From assembly GCA_905116865.2 (NCBI GenBank), contig CAJHNH020004824.1, positions 580,928 to 644,927 of the forward strand: a DNA stretch of 64,000 nt, given 5' to 3'. This document shows, piece after piece, positions 1 through 11,134 of this stretch. Made by a program: the position numbers and the translations under genes. Under the pieces are notes generated by a model. That model ran no database searches, was not told the origin of the DNA, and saw only the letters and a list, made by a program, of their open reading frames with translations. The stretch's first letter is position 1, and the number at the start of each line of letters is the position of its first letter. Source of the stretch: Candidula unifasciata (Eukaryota > Mollusca > Gastropoda > Stylommatophora > Geomitridae).

Positions 1-145
1 CTCTTGTCCCACCCGTGTCAGCTGGCAAGACACAAGGTTATTTTAACTTTTTGTCTCCTTCTTGCTATATCTCCAAGTCTGCCAGTTATCACCTTGTTAT
101 ATTTGTGTGTGGAAACATTTCATTTCATTCTCTGTGATTGCATAG

Positions 146-238
146 TAAGCGATTTACACCCAGTGGCTCAAGGAGACACTACTCCGATGAGAATCCAACA
201 GACCATGTGCAGAAAACCCTGTTCAACAGTATAACACA
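146..238 (+). mobile_element. Family A interspersed repeat, partial
   Basis: This segment resembles the core of the short repeat called family A here. It follows the same order of blocks (a CACCCAGTG-like start, a GATGAGAATC-like centre, then a CAGAAAACCCTGTTCA-like end) seen at 2.6-3.0, 17.3, 32.4, 33.3 and 47.7 kb. It is diverged and lacks clear ends, so only membership of the family is claimed. No coding potential is evident. Confidence 0.5.
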
Positions 239-640
239 GCGCCTGGTGAGGTAACTTGTGGTCCAGTTGGTAGGTGCGATATCTCATAGCATCCTTTTAT
301 TAAGTTTAGTCTTTCCTATAACATTCCCATTCCACTAGCAAGAAATCAATGTGACTGCTTCTAGATACTCAGCTAAGTGATTCTGTGCATTCGTGTGGTT
401 TTGTTTGATTTATGTATGTGCTGATGAAGGCTCTATAGCCGATACGTTCACTTTTTGTTTGTGTTTGTTATTTTGTGAAACTCGCTAATCTACTTTTTGT
501 TCGATTTCATATCTTTCTTTATCATGCCCAGTAATGTTTTGGCTAGGTTTCATTTATGTAATGAGTTCAAGATTCATGTCACAGTTATAACATGCAGGTG
601 CTTTTTGAAGTCTTTCCGTCGTCAGTCATTTCTTCTTCTT
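239..640. other. Anonymous AT-rich sequence
   Basis: Nothing recognisable was found here: no credible exon, repeat unit or RNA gene. It separates the family A fragment from the 90-bp tandem repeat. Confidence 0.5.
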
Positions 641-1000
641 AAAGTCCATGCCGTGTGACGTTGGTAGTCATGTCTATCCACAACCGTCTATCTCGTGTAC
701 TTTCAGTCAACTCTGATACAGTGACCTTCCATAGTCTATGCCGTGTGACGTTGGTAGTCATGTCTATCCACAACCGTCTGTCTCGTGTACTTTCAGTCAA
801 CTCTGATAAAGATGATCTTCCATAGTCCATGCCGTGTGACGTTGGTAGTCATGTCAATCCACAGCCGTCTATCTCGTGTACTTTCAGCCAACTCTGATAT
901 AGATGATTTTCCATAGTCTATGCCGTGTGACGTTGGTAGTCATGTCTATCCACAGCTGTCTGTCTCCTGTACTTTCCACAACTCTGAGACAGGTTTAGGG
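641..1000. repeat. 90-91 bp tandem repeat, about 4 copies
   Basis: The motif GCCGTGTGACGTTGGTAGTC recurs at 650, 740, 831 and 922, giving periods of 90, 91 and 91 bp. Each unit ends in a shared CTTTCAGTCAACTCTGATA-like block; the last unit is more diverged. The array stops just before reverse-transcriptase-like sequence begins near 1005. No coding function is supported. Confidence 0.9.
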
Positions 1001-1004
1001 CCTA

Positions 1005-2529
1005 GAGATCAACAGTTTGTATCATCTTCTCCATCAGGCAGCTGCAAGAAAAGTGTAGAGAGCAACAGAGGCCACTGTTTATTGCCTTCATAGATCTCAC
1101 TAAGGCCTTTGACTATGTCAGCAGAGATGGTCTGTTGAAGATCCTTGATAAATACGGATGCCCATCTTTACTACTGAGCCTAATTAAATGCTTCCACAAA
1201 AATATGCAGGGACCCATAATATATCAGGATTCATCATCTTCACCCTTCCAGATTCGTAACGGAGTAAGTAAATCAAGGTTGCATTCTGGCTCGCACACTG
1301 TTGGGCATTATTTTACTGCATTATTGAGGCGCGCATTCGGGACAGCTACGGAAGGGATATGTCTTTGTTCGAGGTCAGATGGCAATCTTTTTTTAGTTTG
1401 TCTAGACTAGGTGCAAGGACGAAGGTGCACACAAGATGCCTCAGGAATTTTCTTTTTGCTGATTATGAAGCCATTGTGGCACATACAGAGGATGATCTGC
1501 AGATCCTCATAAATCGCTTTGCAAACGCATGAAAAGAATCTGGGCTTACCATCAGTCTTAACAACACGCAAGTGGTGTGAATGAATGTTGAAACACCACC
1601 AAAACATTAGAGTTTATGACCATCAGTTGTTGGCTGTACGAGAGTTTGAGGACCTCGGCTCACGAATCTCAGGCAATCATTCCCTAGATGCAGAGATAAG
1701 TAGATGTATAGGAAAGGCCTCTGCAATGTTTTCAAATTTCACTAAGAGAGTCTGGTCAAACGAACAGCTGAGTGATAATACCCAAAAACAAGTTGTTAAG
1801 TCTTGTGTGTTGAACACACTGGTAATCTGGTAATCTGGTAATCCTAGTTTCAGCTTCATAGCAAACGGGTCACCCCACATATGCTCCGCTCCTGTGCCAA
1901 CGAAAAACAAACGCAGCTCACAGTGTCACGCCATGCACTCAACTCAAAAGCTGGGCGACGAAACTACTGAACACACTACTGTACGGTAGCGAATCCTGGA
2001 CTCTATATGCTCCTCAAGAAAAGATACTAAATACCTTCCACATGCTCAGTCTGAGGCGCATCCTGTGTATATCATGGCGACACTTTGTCACCCACGAATG
2101 TGAACTCACAAGAGCAAAAATATCATCAATGTACTGTCTACTGAAGTAAAGACATCTGCGCTGGCTAGGGCAAGTCTCCTGCATGGAGGATGGTCGTATT
2201 CCAAAGGACCTCCTGTAGGGTGAACTCAAAACAGGGGCTAAACCTACAGAAATGGCAAAGCTACATTATAAGGACATATGCAAAAGTGACTTAGATAGAT
2301 ACCAATATAGGCACATAGACTCGGGAAAAATCAGTTGCACTTCGCCTACTATGGCGACAGAAAGTGAAAGCCGGATTGTCGCATTTTGAAAGAACCCAAA
2401 CACAGCGAGCTATAGAGAGGAGGCCAGGGAGAAATTCAGCCTCATAGCGAGGGAGTATCTACTTGTTTGTGTGTCCTCTGTTGCAGAGACTGTTACTCCT
2501 GCAGCGGATTTACAGTCACAGCAGATGCG

Positions 2530-2540
<11 letters not shown>
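1005..2540 (+). mobile_element. Non-LTR retrotransposon (LINE) reverse transcriptase remnant, disrupted
   Basis: Translated pieces in several frames match the order of a LINE reverse transcriptase. A palm motif A-like peptide FIDLTKAFDYVSRDG lies near 1087-1131, followed by a QIRNGV stretch near 1250. The catalytic box near 1460 reads FADYEA where FADDxA is usual, so the second catalytic Asp is lost. Downstream are LLYGSESW and HLRWLGQV peptides (1978-2175) and a Cys/His-rich tail near 2465-2530. Frameshifts, stop codons and a 147-bp insertion (1821-1967) break it. The N-terminal endonuclease is absent. This is a dead, 5'-truncated copy. Confidence 0.85.
1821..1967 (-). mobile_element. Family H element inserted in the RT remnant, internally deleted
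   Basis: The perfect 10-bp sequence TGAACACACT at 1811-1820 recurs at 1968-1977, and between them lies a 147-bp insert. Reading the flanks together, the RT peptide order ...SCVLNT then LLYGSE resumes, so this is an insertion into the older LINE. Reverse-complemented, the insert matches two separate parts of the ~550-bp family H copies at 11.2 and 38.3 kb: the GTTTCGTCGCCCAGCTT region and the 3' end with GTTTTTCGTTGGCACAGG. About 310 bp between them is missing. The element's 3' end is an 8-bp iterated tail (ATTACCAG units). Confidence 0.88.

Positions 2541-2608
<68 letters not shown>
2531..2608. repeat. (CT)n microsatellite
   Basis: An almost pure CT dinucleotide tract of about 78 bp, immediately upstream of a family A copy. 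Confidence 0.97.
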
Positions 2609-2609
<1 letters not shown>

Positions 2610-2611
<2 letters not shown>

Positions 2612-2784
2612 GTACCTCAGGACATCACACAAGCGATGAACACCCGGTGACACAAAGTGCCACCATGCAGATGAAGATCACCCGGGAAGAGGTCCCAGAA
2701 ACCCCTTTCAGCCGTTAGGCCATACTTATGGTCCGGCTATATTCGGGGCCCCCGGCTAAAGCCAGGGTGGCAAAGCAGATGCTG
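2610..2784 (+). mobile_element. Family A interspersed repeat, copy 2 (internally deleted)
   Basis: It starts with CAGGACATCACACAAGCGAT and runs through CACCCGGTGACACAAAGTGC, GATGAAGATCACCCGG and AAAGCCAGGGTGG blocks, matching its neighbour at 2785-2992. It lacks the GGCTTCAAATAACAACA segment present before the end of the neighbour. It abuts the CT tract on the left and is followed directly by copy 3. Confidence 0.85.
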
Positions 2785-2992
2785 ACTGACTTTCTACCCC
2801 ACCAGGACATCACACAAGCGATAAACACCCGATGACACAAAGTGCCACCATGCGGATGAGGATCAATGTGGAGAGGTCCCAGAAACCGCGTTCAGACAAT
2901 TGGTCATATTTATGGCCTGCTTATATTGCGGTCCCTGGCAAAAGCCAGGGTGGGGCTTCAAATAACAACAAATTTCATCCTAAAAGCAGATG
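2785..2992 (+). mobile_element. Family A interspersed repeat, copy 3, with 13-bp TSD
   Basis: The body is flanked by perfect 13-bp direct repeats AAAGCAGATGCTG (2772-2784 and 2993-3005), as expected for retroposition. It runs from ACTGACTTTCTACCCCACC through the GGACATCACACAAGCGATAA core to TTTCATCCT. Reverse-complement copies with the same block order lie at 17.55-17.76 and 33.28-33.49 kb. No tRNA-like A/B boxes were convincing, so the polymerase class is left open. Confidence 0.85.
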
Positions 2993-3005
2993 CTGTTCCC
3001 AAAGC

Positions 3006-4160
3006 CATCGGTACATCTCTGAGTGAATTAAACAACCAGACCATAATCTGAAAGGCACGAGCAGATTAACAGGAGCTTTTAGATTAGATGTTGTTGCGGT
3101 TAATTGTTGTTGTTGTTGTTGTTGCTGTGGTTGTTGTTGTTGTGGTTGTTAAACGGGAAGCCTTCTATTTCTGAAAGTCCTTCAAGGGTTGTAATTAGTA
3201 ATGATGAAAGTGTCAATGATTTCCAAGTTACTTCCCTTGTGTCATTTCTGATATAAAACGTTTTCTTTCACTTGATGGCTGAGGGATGTGGGTTTACATT
3301 CGCATCGAATCACATTGTTTCTTTCCTAGTTAGCCTTGGATTCCAGGCCGACTCCGCCTACAATGTGTACCAGGCAATGGCATAAGAAGTAAATACCAAG
3401 AAAATATATAAAACCGAACGAGAAGAATTTAGGCAAGCTTCACAATATAACGAACACAAACGAAATGTGAACCTTGAGGCTATGGCGCCTCCATTAGCAC
3501 ATAAGACAGTACCAGACAAATACACAATATCGCTTTCCATAGTATCTTGAAGCAGCCAGGTCGATGTCTTGCCAGTAGACTATCGAGACACGTGGGACAG
3601 GAGAATAAATACTTCCGGGGAATGCCAGAGGCCGTAACTGGATCGGCTTAAATAAAACTGTGTGAGCAGTTAGATCCCCTAGGATTTTAGATAAAACTGT
3701 GTTGACAGTTCAGTTCTCCTGGTTTTAAAGTGCCTAAAGTAAAAAAAAAAAAAAAGCGATTTTAAAGGGACTTGCGGACTCTGTCGCTGAAGTGGTTGGA
3801 TTTGATGGCTGCTACCGCCATGTCACGGACACCTTGGTGATCCTAAGAATTGAAGTACAATGGTATTTGTTTCAAGGCACCCTTCTGCACCGCCAAAACA
3901 AGTTTAGCTCGTGCAGTAGAAAGCTTTACGTATGTGGAAGGTGAAATTCGGGAATTCCAGACTTGTCCCCTGAACCACACATGGATAAGTCCTGCCTATA
4001 TGTCTGTGGCAAGAGACCGTGGCGAAGTTGGACTCTGACGCAAGCTGTAACCGACTCTTGACTAGAATGTCTTTGAGGTTACTGTCATGTCTAAAGGTCA
4101 CTAGAGGAAGTTCGGAGAAAATCGTGCTAGAAGCAGGGTCAGCCCTAAGGATGTTGAGAT
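3006..4160. other. Anonymous sequence with (TTG)n and a poly-A run
   Basis: It contains a TTG/TGG trinucleotide patch at about 3090-3150 and an A15-type run near 3739. No exon, RNA gene or repeat family could be supported in the rest. Confidence 0.5.
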
Positions 4161-4164
4161 GCTT

Positions 4165-4250
4165 GAGGAAAATACTTTTAGCCCGGATGTTGTGAGGGTG
4201 GTAAAGGGAAGTAAAGGCGTCCAGTCCTATGTTGACCACTTAACCCATCG
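4165..4250 (+). mobile_element. SINE family B body fragment (degenerate)
   Basis: The block GGGAAGTAAAGGCG followed by TGTTGACCACTTAACCCAT matches the conserved body of the better-preserved SINE B copies at 17.4, 36.2 and 43.7 kb. Ends are not definable. Confidence 0.4.
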
Positions 4251-4499
4251 AAGTCTTTCTAACAATGAGTCAAGCAAACACTTCTCGATATCACTGTTAA
4301 TTCGCACTAATATCGGAAGCACTTTTTTGGGAGGGGGGGGGGGTCTCGTTATTTTAAACCCCAACGTTAGTTGTTGCCGGAAGCCCTAATTTAACCTAAC
4401 GGTTGAACGAGATTTCTGCGACTTGGGCTCGAATGATTCTCATGTGAAGAGTGGTACTTTGTCGTTATCGCTCTTTATGTGGTTCTGGCGGGGTTAAAC

Positions 4500-4862
4500 G
4501 CCTGTTGGTCGATCATTCAGCCAGTCAGTTGGTCTGTCAGTCAATTATTCGATCAGTCAGCCAGCCAATCAGTCAGGCAGCCAGTCAGCCAACCAGTTAG
4601 TCAGCCAGTCAGCCAGCCAGCCAGTTAGTCAGTCGGTCAGTCAGCCAGTCAGTCAGCTAGCCATTTAATCAGTTAGTCAGTCATCCAGTCAGTCATTCAG
4701 CCAGCCAGCTTATCAGGCAGTCAGTGATCCAGTCAGTCAGCCAGTCAGTCAGACAGCCAGCCAGTCAGTCGGTCAGTAAGCCAATCATTCAGTCAACCAG
4801 CCAACCTGTCGGTCAGTCAGTCAGCCAGCCAGCTAATCAGTCAGTCAGCCAGTCAGTCTACC
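4500..4862. repeat. Degenerate CAGT/CAGC tetranucleotide array
   Basis: About 360 bp built from CAGT, CAGC, AAGT and related 4-mers (CAGTCAGCCAGTCAGT pattern), heavily interrupted. A G-rich homopolymer precedes it at 4327-4341. Confidence 0.9.
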
Positions 4863-5160
4863 TTATAGCCATATAGTTTATACGTCTCCTCAAAGCACAA
4901 GAAATCGCAGTCGTCGGGAAAGCGCCAATATCACATTGAAGTCACTTGACAACTGTTGGTTGGCTCCAATGAACAAGATAGTCAGATAGCAGCTGATGTG
5001 TTCAGGGTCAGGCCTTTACACATTCTAGGTCCCAAACATGCAGAGTTCGGATCAGCACTTCCATACCTGTGACATTTTCTCCCAGACAAAGAACCTTCTG
5101 CATTTCAGTGGCACCCATTTGGTCGACATCAGATTATTATTGGTTGGGAAAATAATTACT
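4863..5160. other. Anonymous sequence
   Basis: Nothing recognised between the CAGT/CAGC array and the tRNA-like segment. Confidence 0.4.
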
Positions 5161-5164
5161 TTTC

Positions 5165-5236
5165 TGTTGGGTATTGAACCCGAGCAACTGCTTTGGAATG
5201 CAACTGCACTAACCGTTGAGCTACAGCGGGCTCCTG
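5165..5236 (-). mobile_element. tRNA-derived segment (SINE head or tRNA pseudogene)
   Basis: On the minus strand the order is GCCCGCTGTAGCTCAACGGT, then TTAGTGC, then GGGTTCAATACCC. The first matches a pol III A box (TRGCnnAGYnGG-like), and the last a B box with a T-arm whose GGGT and ACCC can pair. The spacing is right for a tRNA, but an anticodon stem-loop and acceptor stem do not fold cleanly. I therefore call it tRNA-derived and not a working tRNA. The sequence leftward (5040-5160) may be its SINE body. Confidence 0.6.
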
Positions 5237-5690
5237 ACTGATGCGCTAAAAAAAATGCTACTTGCCTGGTTCTGTTTGCTGAAATAGATATGGCAATTAA
5301 AAACCTTGCCAGAGAAAGCCATTAGAACCTACAGCAGAACTCTTCTATGTTGTGTCCTGGCTAGACAACAGATTGCTACGGAGAAGGTAAACCGACGTTA
5401 TCTTCTATGATAACCGTCTTTTAAGTATTTATTTGTCCTTAAAAGAGCTTGCGGAATATTTTGAACAGAGCTCATTAACGCCATACTCCTCCTTAGCTAT
5501 CTGCGTTTATATCTGCGTATTGTGTGCGCCGTCCAAGTTATTCTCCTAACATCTGGTTGCTATTTTTATCTTGGCATCCATGTTTTATATTTCCGCGCTG
5601 AAAGATCAAACTGACTCCTGCCAAATGTCGGACAAGTATCCTGCAGGGAAACAATTAACACATTATAGTGTTGGAAACTTGGTGTTTACG
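5237..5690. other. Anonymous sequence
   Basis: AT-rich, with no supported exon or repeat. A small internal duplication of GATGTCTGGAATGTGAA lies just to its right, at about 5700-5740. Confidence 0.4.
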
Positions 5691-5784
5691 ATGGGAAGTT
5701 GATGTCTGGAATGTGAAGTTGATGTCTGGAATGTGAAAACGATGTGAATATGTAATGTTTAGATGATGTGTAGGATGTCTTCGT

Positions 5785-6113
5785 CTTCTTTGCGTTCGGG
5801 TTCATATGCTCACATCAGACCATCAGGTGGGTTGCCTCTATGAACTCGCATGTCAGCTGCAGGTCCGTCATGGTTCCCCATAGCTTGCTCTGCACACTTT
5901 GCTCTTAAGGCCAGGTGTCTTTTCAAAGTTGTAGCTAGAGTGGGCAGGTCTGCAGAATGTGCTCAGGTGTTTGTGATCCTCTCTGATTACAGTCTTTATG
6001 TTATGCATGTTGTAGTTGAGCCTGCAGTGTCCTGTTCGTAGACGGACAATTGTTGTATGTTGCTTTCTGTTGGAGTCTTTGGGATGTTTACTCTTTGTTT
6101 GTTCCCTCCACAA
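5785..6113 (-). mobile_element. LINE C-terminal (post-RNase H) fragment, frameshifted
   Basis: On the minus strand the peptide IVRLRTGHCRLNYNMH (near 6000-6045) is followed, after a frame change, by TPEHILQTCP (near 5930-5965). This is the order seen downstream of the RNase H domain in many LINE polyproteins (RTGH...H...C...TxEHxLxxCP). It ends near 5790 in a short tail. At least one frameshift is needed, so it is a fossil. The RNase H fragment at 39.2 kb belongs to the same general kind of element. Confidence 0.75.
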
Positions 6114-6341
6114 TTCCTTGTATTTTTCCTCGATGAATATTTAATATGTAGGGTGTGAAGATGGTGTAGTTGGTGTTAAGATGATGTGAATGAAGTAGCT
6201 GAGAAATATAGTTTTGACACACGAAAAAACAGAGGTCATAGACTGATATTCGCTGATAGAAACCAACGATGTAGCTGACATTTGGTATAAAGTCCTTAAA
6301 ACAAGACGATCACATAGACCCGTTTTACATTAGTATATAGC

Positions 6342-7830
6342 CCTAGTCTCTGTGGCTTGACGATCACCGTGCTAGTCTCTGTGGCTTGACGATCACCGTG
6401 CTAGTCTCTGTGGCTTGACGATCACCGTGCTAGTCTCTATGGCTTGATGATCACCGTGCTAGTCTCTGTGGCTTGACGATCACCGTGCTAGTCTCTGTGG
6501 CTTGACGATCACCGTGCTAGTCTCTGTGGCTCGACGATCACCGTGCTAGTCTCTGTGGCTCGACGATCACCGTGCTAGTCTCTGTGGCTTGACGATCACC
6601 GTGCTAGTCTCTGTGGCTTGACGATCACCGTGCTAGTCTCTGTGGCTTGACGATCACCGTGCTAGTCTCTGTGGCTCGACGATCACCGCGCTAGTCTCTG
6701 TGGCTCGACGATCACCGTGCTAGTCTCTGTGGCTTGATGATCACCGTGCTAGTCTCTGTGGCTCGACGATCACCGTGCTAGTCTCTGTGGCTCGACGATC
6801 ACCGTGCTAGTCTCTGTGGCTTGACGATCACCGTGCTAGTCTCTGTGGCTTGACGATCACCGTGCTAGTCTCTGTGGCTTGACGATCACCGTGCTAGTCT
6901 CTGTGGCTCAACGGTCACCGTGCTAGTCTCTGTGGCTCGACGATCACCGTGCTGGTCTCGGTGGCTTGACGATCACCGTGCTAGTCTCTGTGGCTTGACG
7001 ATCACCGTGCTAGTCTCTGTGGCTTGACGATCACCGTGCTAGTCTCTGTGGCTCGACGATCACCGTGCTAGTCTCTGTGGCTCGACGATCACCGTGCTAG
7101 TCTCTGTGGCTCAACGATCACTGTGCTAGTCTCTGTGGCTGGACGATCACCGTACTAGTCTCTGTGGCTCGACGATTACCGTGCTAGTCTCTGTGGCTCG
7201 ACGATCACAGTGCTAGTCTCTGTGGCTTGACGATCACCGTGCTAGTCTCTGTGGCTTGACGATCACCGTACTAGTCTCTGTGGCTCGACGTTCACCGTGC
7301 TAGTCTCTGTGGCTCGACGATCACCGTGCTAGTCTCTGTGGCTCGACGATCACCGTGCTAGTCTCTGTGGCTTGACGTTCACCGTGCTAGTCTCTGTGGC
7401 TCGACGATCACCGTGCTAGTCTCTGTGGCTTGACGATCACCGTGCTAGTCTCTGTGGCTTGACGATCACCGTGCTAGTCTCTGTGGCTCGACGATCACCG
7501 TGCTAGTCTCTGTGGCTTGACGATCACCGTGCTAGTCTCTGTGGCTTGACGATCACCGTGCTAGTCTCTGTGGCTTGAAGATCACCGTGCTAGTCTCTGT
7601 GGCTTGACGATCACCGTGCTAGTCTCTGTGGCTTGACGATCACCGTGCTAGTCTCTGTGGCTTGACGATCACCGTGCTAGTCTCTGTGGCTCGACGATCA
7701 CCGTGCTAGTCTCTGTGGCTTGACGTTCACCGTGCTAGTCTCTGTGGCTCGACGATCACCGTGCTAGTCTCTGTGGCTTGACGATCACCGTGCTAGTCTC
7801 TGTGGCTCGACGATCACCGTGCTTGTCTGC
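6342..7830. repeat. 29-bp minisatellite, about 51 copies
   Basis: The unit is CTAGTCTCTGTGGCTTGACG plus ATCACCGTG. The period of 29 bp was measured at 6371 to 6400 and holds across the array. Most variation is at one site, TTGACG versus TCGACG, a T/C exchange at a CpG. Rarer variants include GTTCACC, CAACG and CCGTAC. The array ends abruptly at GCTTGTCTGCTGG. Confidence 0.97.
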
Positions 7831-10480
7831 TGGCTAAGTGTTTTTGTTTGAATCTTAGGAATTGTCGCGCGCCCACGTGGGTAAATACACTGAAATAGTG
7901 AGTGTGTGGGTTTGAACCTTAACAATGCCCACCCACGTGAGAAACTGGACTATTATCTAAGCTATGTTGATCCTAGACAGTCCTGGATAGCCAAGAAAAC
8001 AGCGAGTGGCTCGTTCCATGAAATGAAAGTTGCTGTACTTGTATCCACAGGAGAAGGAGAAGGGATAGATAGATATCTGGATAAACCCACTGTGATATAA
8101 TCCAGGTGCTCAGTTAACCCCTGCGACTGGTCTCCTCTCCTGGCATTACTTAAAAGCCCCCATCAAGTGATTTAAATATTTGTTAGCTGAAGTAAACTAA
8201 TATGCACAAAGACACTTGAACCTAAGTACACAATTTACTCAACTATCATGAAACTCATCACACATGATTTATTTGAATAAATCGAAATTAAAATAAAATT
8301 AACTTGTTTAGGCTAGTAGAGTTGAGGGAGTGTGATTGATGACAGTTTGTACATATACTTAACTCCTAGTAGGAGAATTCACCGTCAGGACAGTTCTCGG
8401 CTTGAGACCCTGCCTATCTTTTCCAGTTTGTCGTCCTCACTGCTTTCTGCAGGTCGTTACACTCGACGGTCGGCAAATAATGGATGCCTACTAGTCCCTG
8501 CCCAATGTGGGAACTGGAGAATGAAGAAACAAGCGCATATTTGTAGTATCTGCTCTAGATGTACACTAAGCATGTATATTATACTAACATCAAGCATGTT
8601 TATTTAAATAAAACATTTCATCTCTCCCTCATGCTCACATTCACTCCTGTCCAATTTGGAAGGGCTTATGTCTCACATTCCAACTGTTACATCTTCTGCC
8701 TTCCTCTACACGTCCTGTAATGATAGTCAAGTCTTCTACGTCAGGTGCCATCTCTCGTACAGACTCAAAATGACAATCAGTCAGACAGAACCAGTTCTGG
8801 AATCTATGCTTGGAACAATCGACGCGCCCAGAAAGCTAACAACATTTCTGAGGCGAATCAAATAACAAATCTCGTGGATTTACTCTCCGGGATCAATCTC
8901 CGCATTAGCCTCCCGAGAGTTAAACACATTTCAGTGTGTTAGCTGTATGTAATACAGATTCACATTAACCACACGTGAAAAGATTGCCAGAGTTATCTTC
9001 ACGCTTGTGATTTCAAAAACATGATAGTTCAATAAATTTCAATGGTAACAACAACATTTAGGTTTTACAACATTGAAACACACGTGCACGAAAAACATTC
9101 ATGACACTATCAAATAGGATATAAAGCAATGTGACAGTGCCCTACGAGAATGAAGAAATGTCCGCCTAGGAGTACTACAAAGTGATGAAGACACACACTT
9201 GAGTAAAAAGACAGTTAGAACTCTATCATAAAATATAGATTTGAACCTAATTTCGATCTTACCTGGAAAAATGAAACCACGATGCCAAAAGTTCTGTCTC
9301 AAGCTTAGGTTAAGCCCAACAGATGGCATGTGCTGGACAGGATCTCATTTACCAGACCTAGAGTTCAGCCCTTTATAACTTTTATCAAGCTCCTCCTACA
9401 TTACGCCTAAAATCATTCTCATTCAAGGATATTACAGCTCCTCCCTTGTGGGTAAGTTTATTCGCTGTCAGTCAGGGCTGTACAACACTTGTTTAAATTC
9501 CCACGCTAGGATCTCCTGGTCAATTCATCTGACCAGAGCAAATAGGACAAGTCACACCTCCGGCCTACTTCACCTGTCATCACAATAAAATCCGACTTTG
9601 TCAATTCTTCTGCCAACACTTTCCGCTCACTGTGTCAATAGTGACCGTCGGACCTGCCGTCCAGTTTAGGTAACCTCAGGGGGAGATAATGGCAATTAGC
9701 CCTTGTTATCTGTTCCTGAAGATCTGGCAGGGGGAATAACTATCTGACACCAACAAATGGTGTGCAAATCTCCAGTCAGTAAGTCTGCTTGGTCAGTCTT
9801 ATCTCTGTACCTTAACACTTAACATCTGGGAAAAAGTTTTAGTGTTTGATATGACCAACGGTCCAGGAGAATTAAAGGTGTGATGTGGTCATCCTATTTA
9901 GATTAAGGATGTATCCAAATCCCTATTTGTCTGTATACTTCAAAATACACACAAATAAAAGTAGGTTGAGGAAAGACATTCTGGAGTCACCGCGCGTATT
10001 GTCACAGGAATGTTGGGATCACAATGAGTAGGACACACACTGAAGAAACAATACCTTGGTAATAGCATGACTAGAATGTTCTTTTACTGAAACCATATTC
10101 CCAAAGAAATTTAAAAAAACAAACACACATACATTACTGATAATTGATTTAAGAATGGACATCATATCACACTGAGCATAGCTCTAGATGCTTACTGTTG
10201 CACACTCAATTCCTTGTTGACACATTCTTGCACACATACATAACATATAAATACACAAAGAGACGAGAATTGGAGCAAGAGGAGATAAGATCGGATGAAC
10301 ATGAGATGAGCAGCACGTGAGGGCACACAACAGGGCAATTTGGCGCCAGCTGGTTGAGAGTTTTTGGGCCAATGCTTCATTTGGAGATGTAGGTGTGAGG
10401 TAAAATATGGTTGGGAGTGTGAACGGCAAGAGGGTGGGGTTCTCGTAGATGTGGTTCTTTTAGCAGCTATAGAGCAGCAG
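7831..10480. other. Anonymous 2.6-kb stretch
   Basis: No tandem array, SINE or LINE match and no exon with supportable splice sites was recognised. There are short open frames of up to about 90 codons, but none shows a known domain or consistent composition. It is one of the longest array-free stretches in the window. Confidence 0.4.
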
Positions 10481-10481
10481 C

Positions 10482-10735
<254 letters not shown>

Positions 10736-11134
10736 CATATATAGGCATGTTTGCTGCACCAGCAAGCAGGCGGGTGGCAGGTAGTGAGTGTATGTATATA
10801 TGTGTGTGAGTGTGTGTGTTTTTTTATCCACTGCGCGTTTAAGTATGCGTGCTGAATTTTAGTAATACAGTGCGGTTGTATTTTGGCTGCGGGACACCAG
10901 TAGCACACATATATCTTCTTGTAGGGAGTCGGCAGTCCGAAACCCAAGTTCAAGGTGTCTCCTTCGTGCCAAAGAACTGCATGGCTGTTGGGTGAACAGT
11001 CGTTAACGAAAGCAGTCAGGTCGTTGTTGGGGCGACGCTTGCTGGTGGATGTAATGTCCTAAGACCCTTCTTTAGCTAGTAGTGAGGGTACTGCTGGGGT
11101 GACCGTTTATTAGCCCTCACATAATGCTTCAGGT
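10736..11134. other. Anonymous sequence
   Basis: Short TG-rich and T-rich stretches near 10790-10830; otherwise nothing recognised. Confidence 0.4.

Noticed and set aside
1821..1967. Loss of the family H interior by splicing (processed copy)
   Set aside because: The missing piece has no GT...AG borders relative to the long copies; short shared T-rich sequence at the junction favours an ordinary deletion.
5165..5236. Functional tRNA gene
   Set aside because: A and B boxes are good but the anticodon and acceptor stems do not pair well, so it was called tRNA-derived only.
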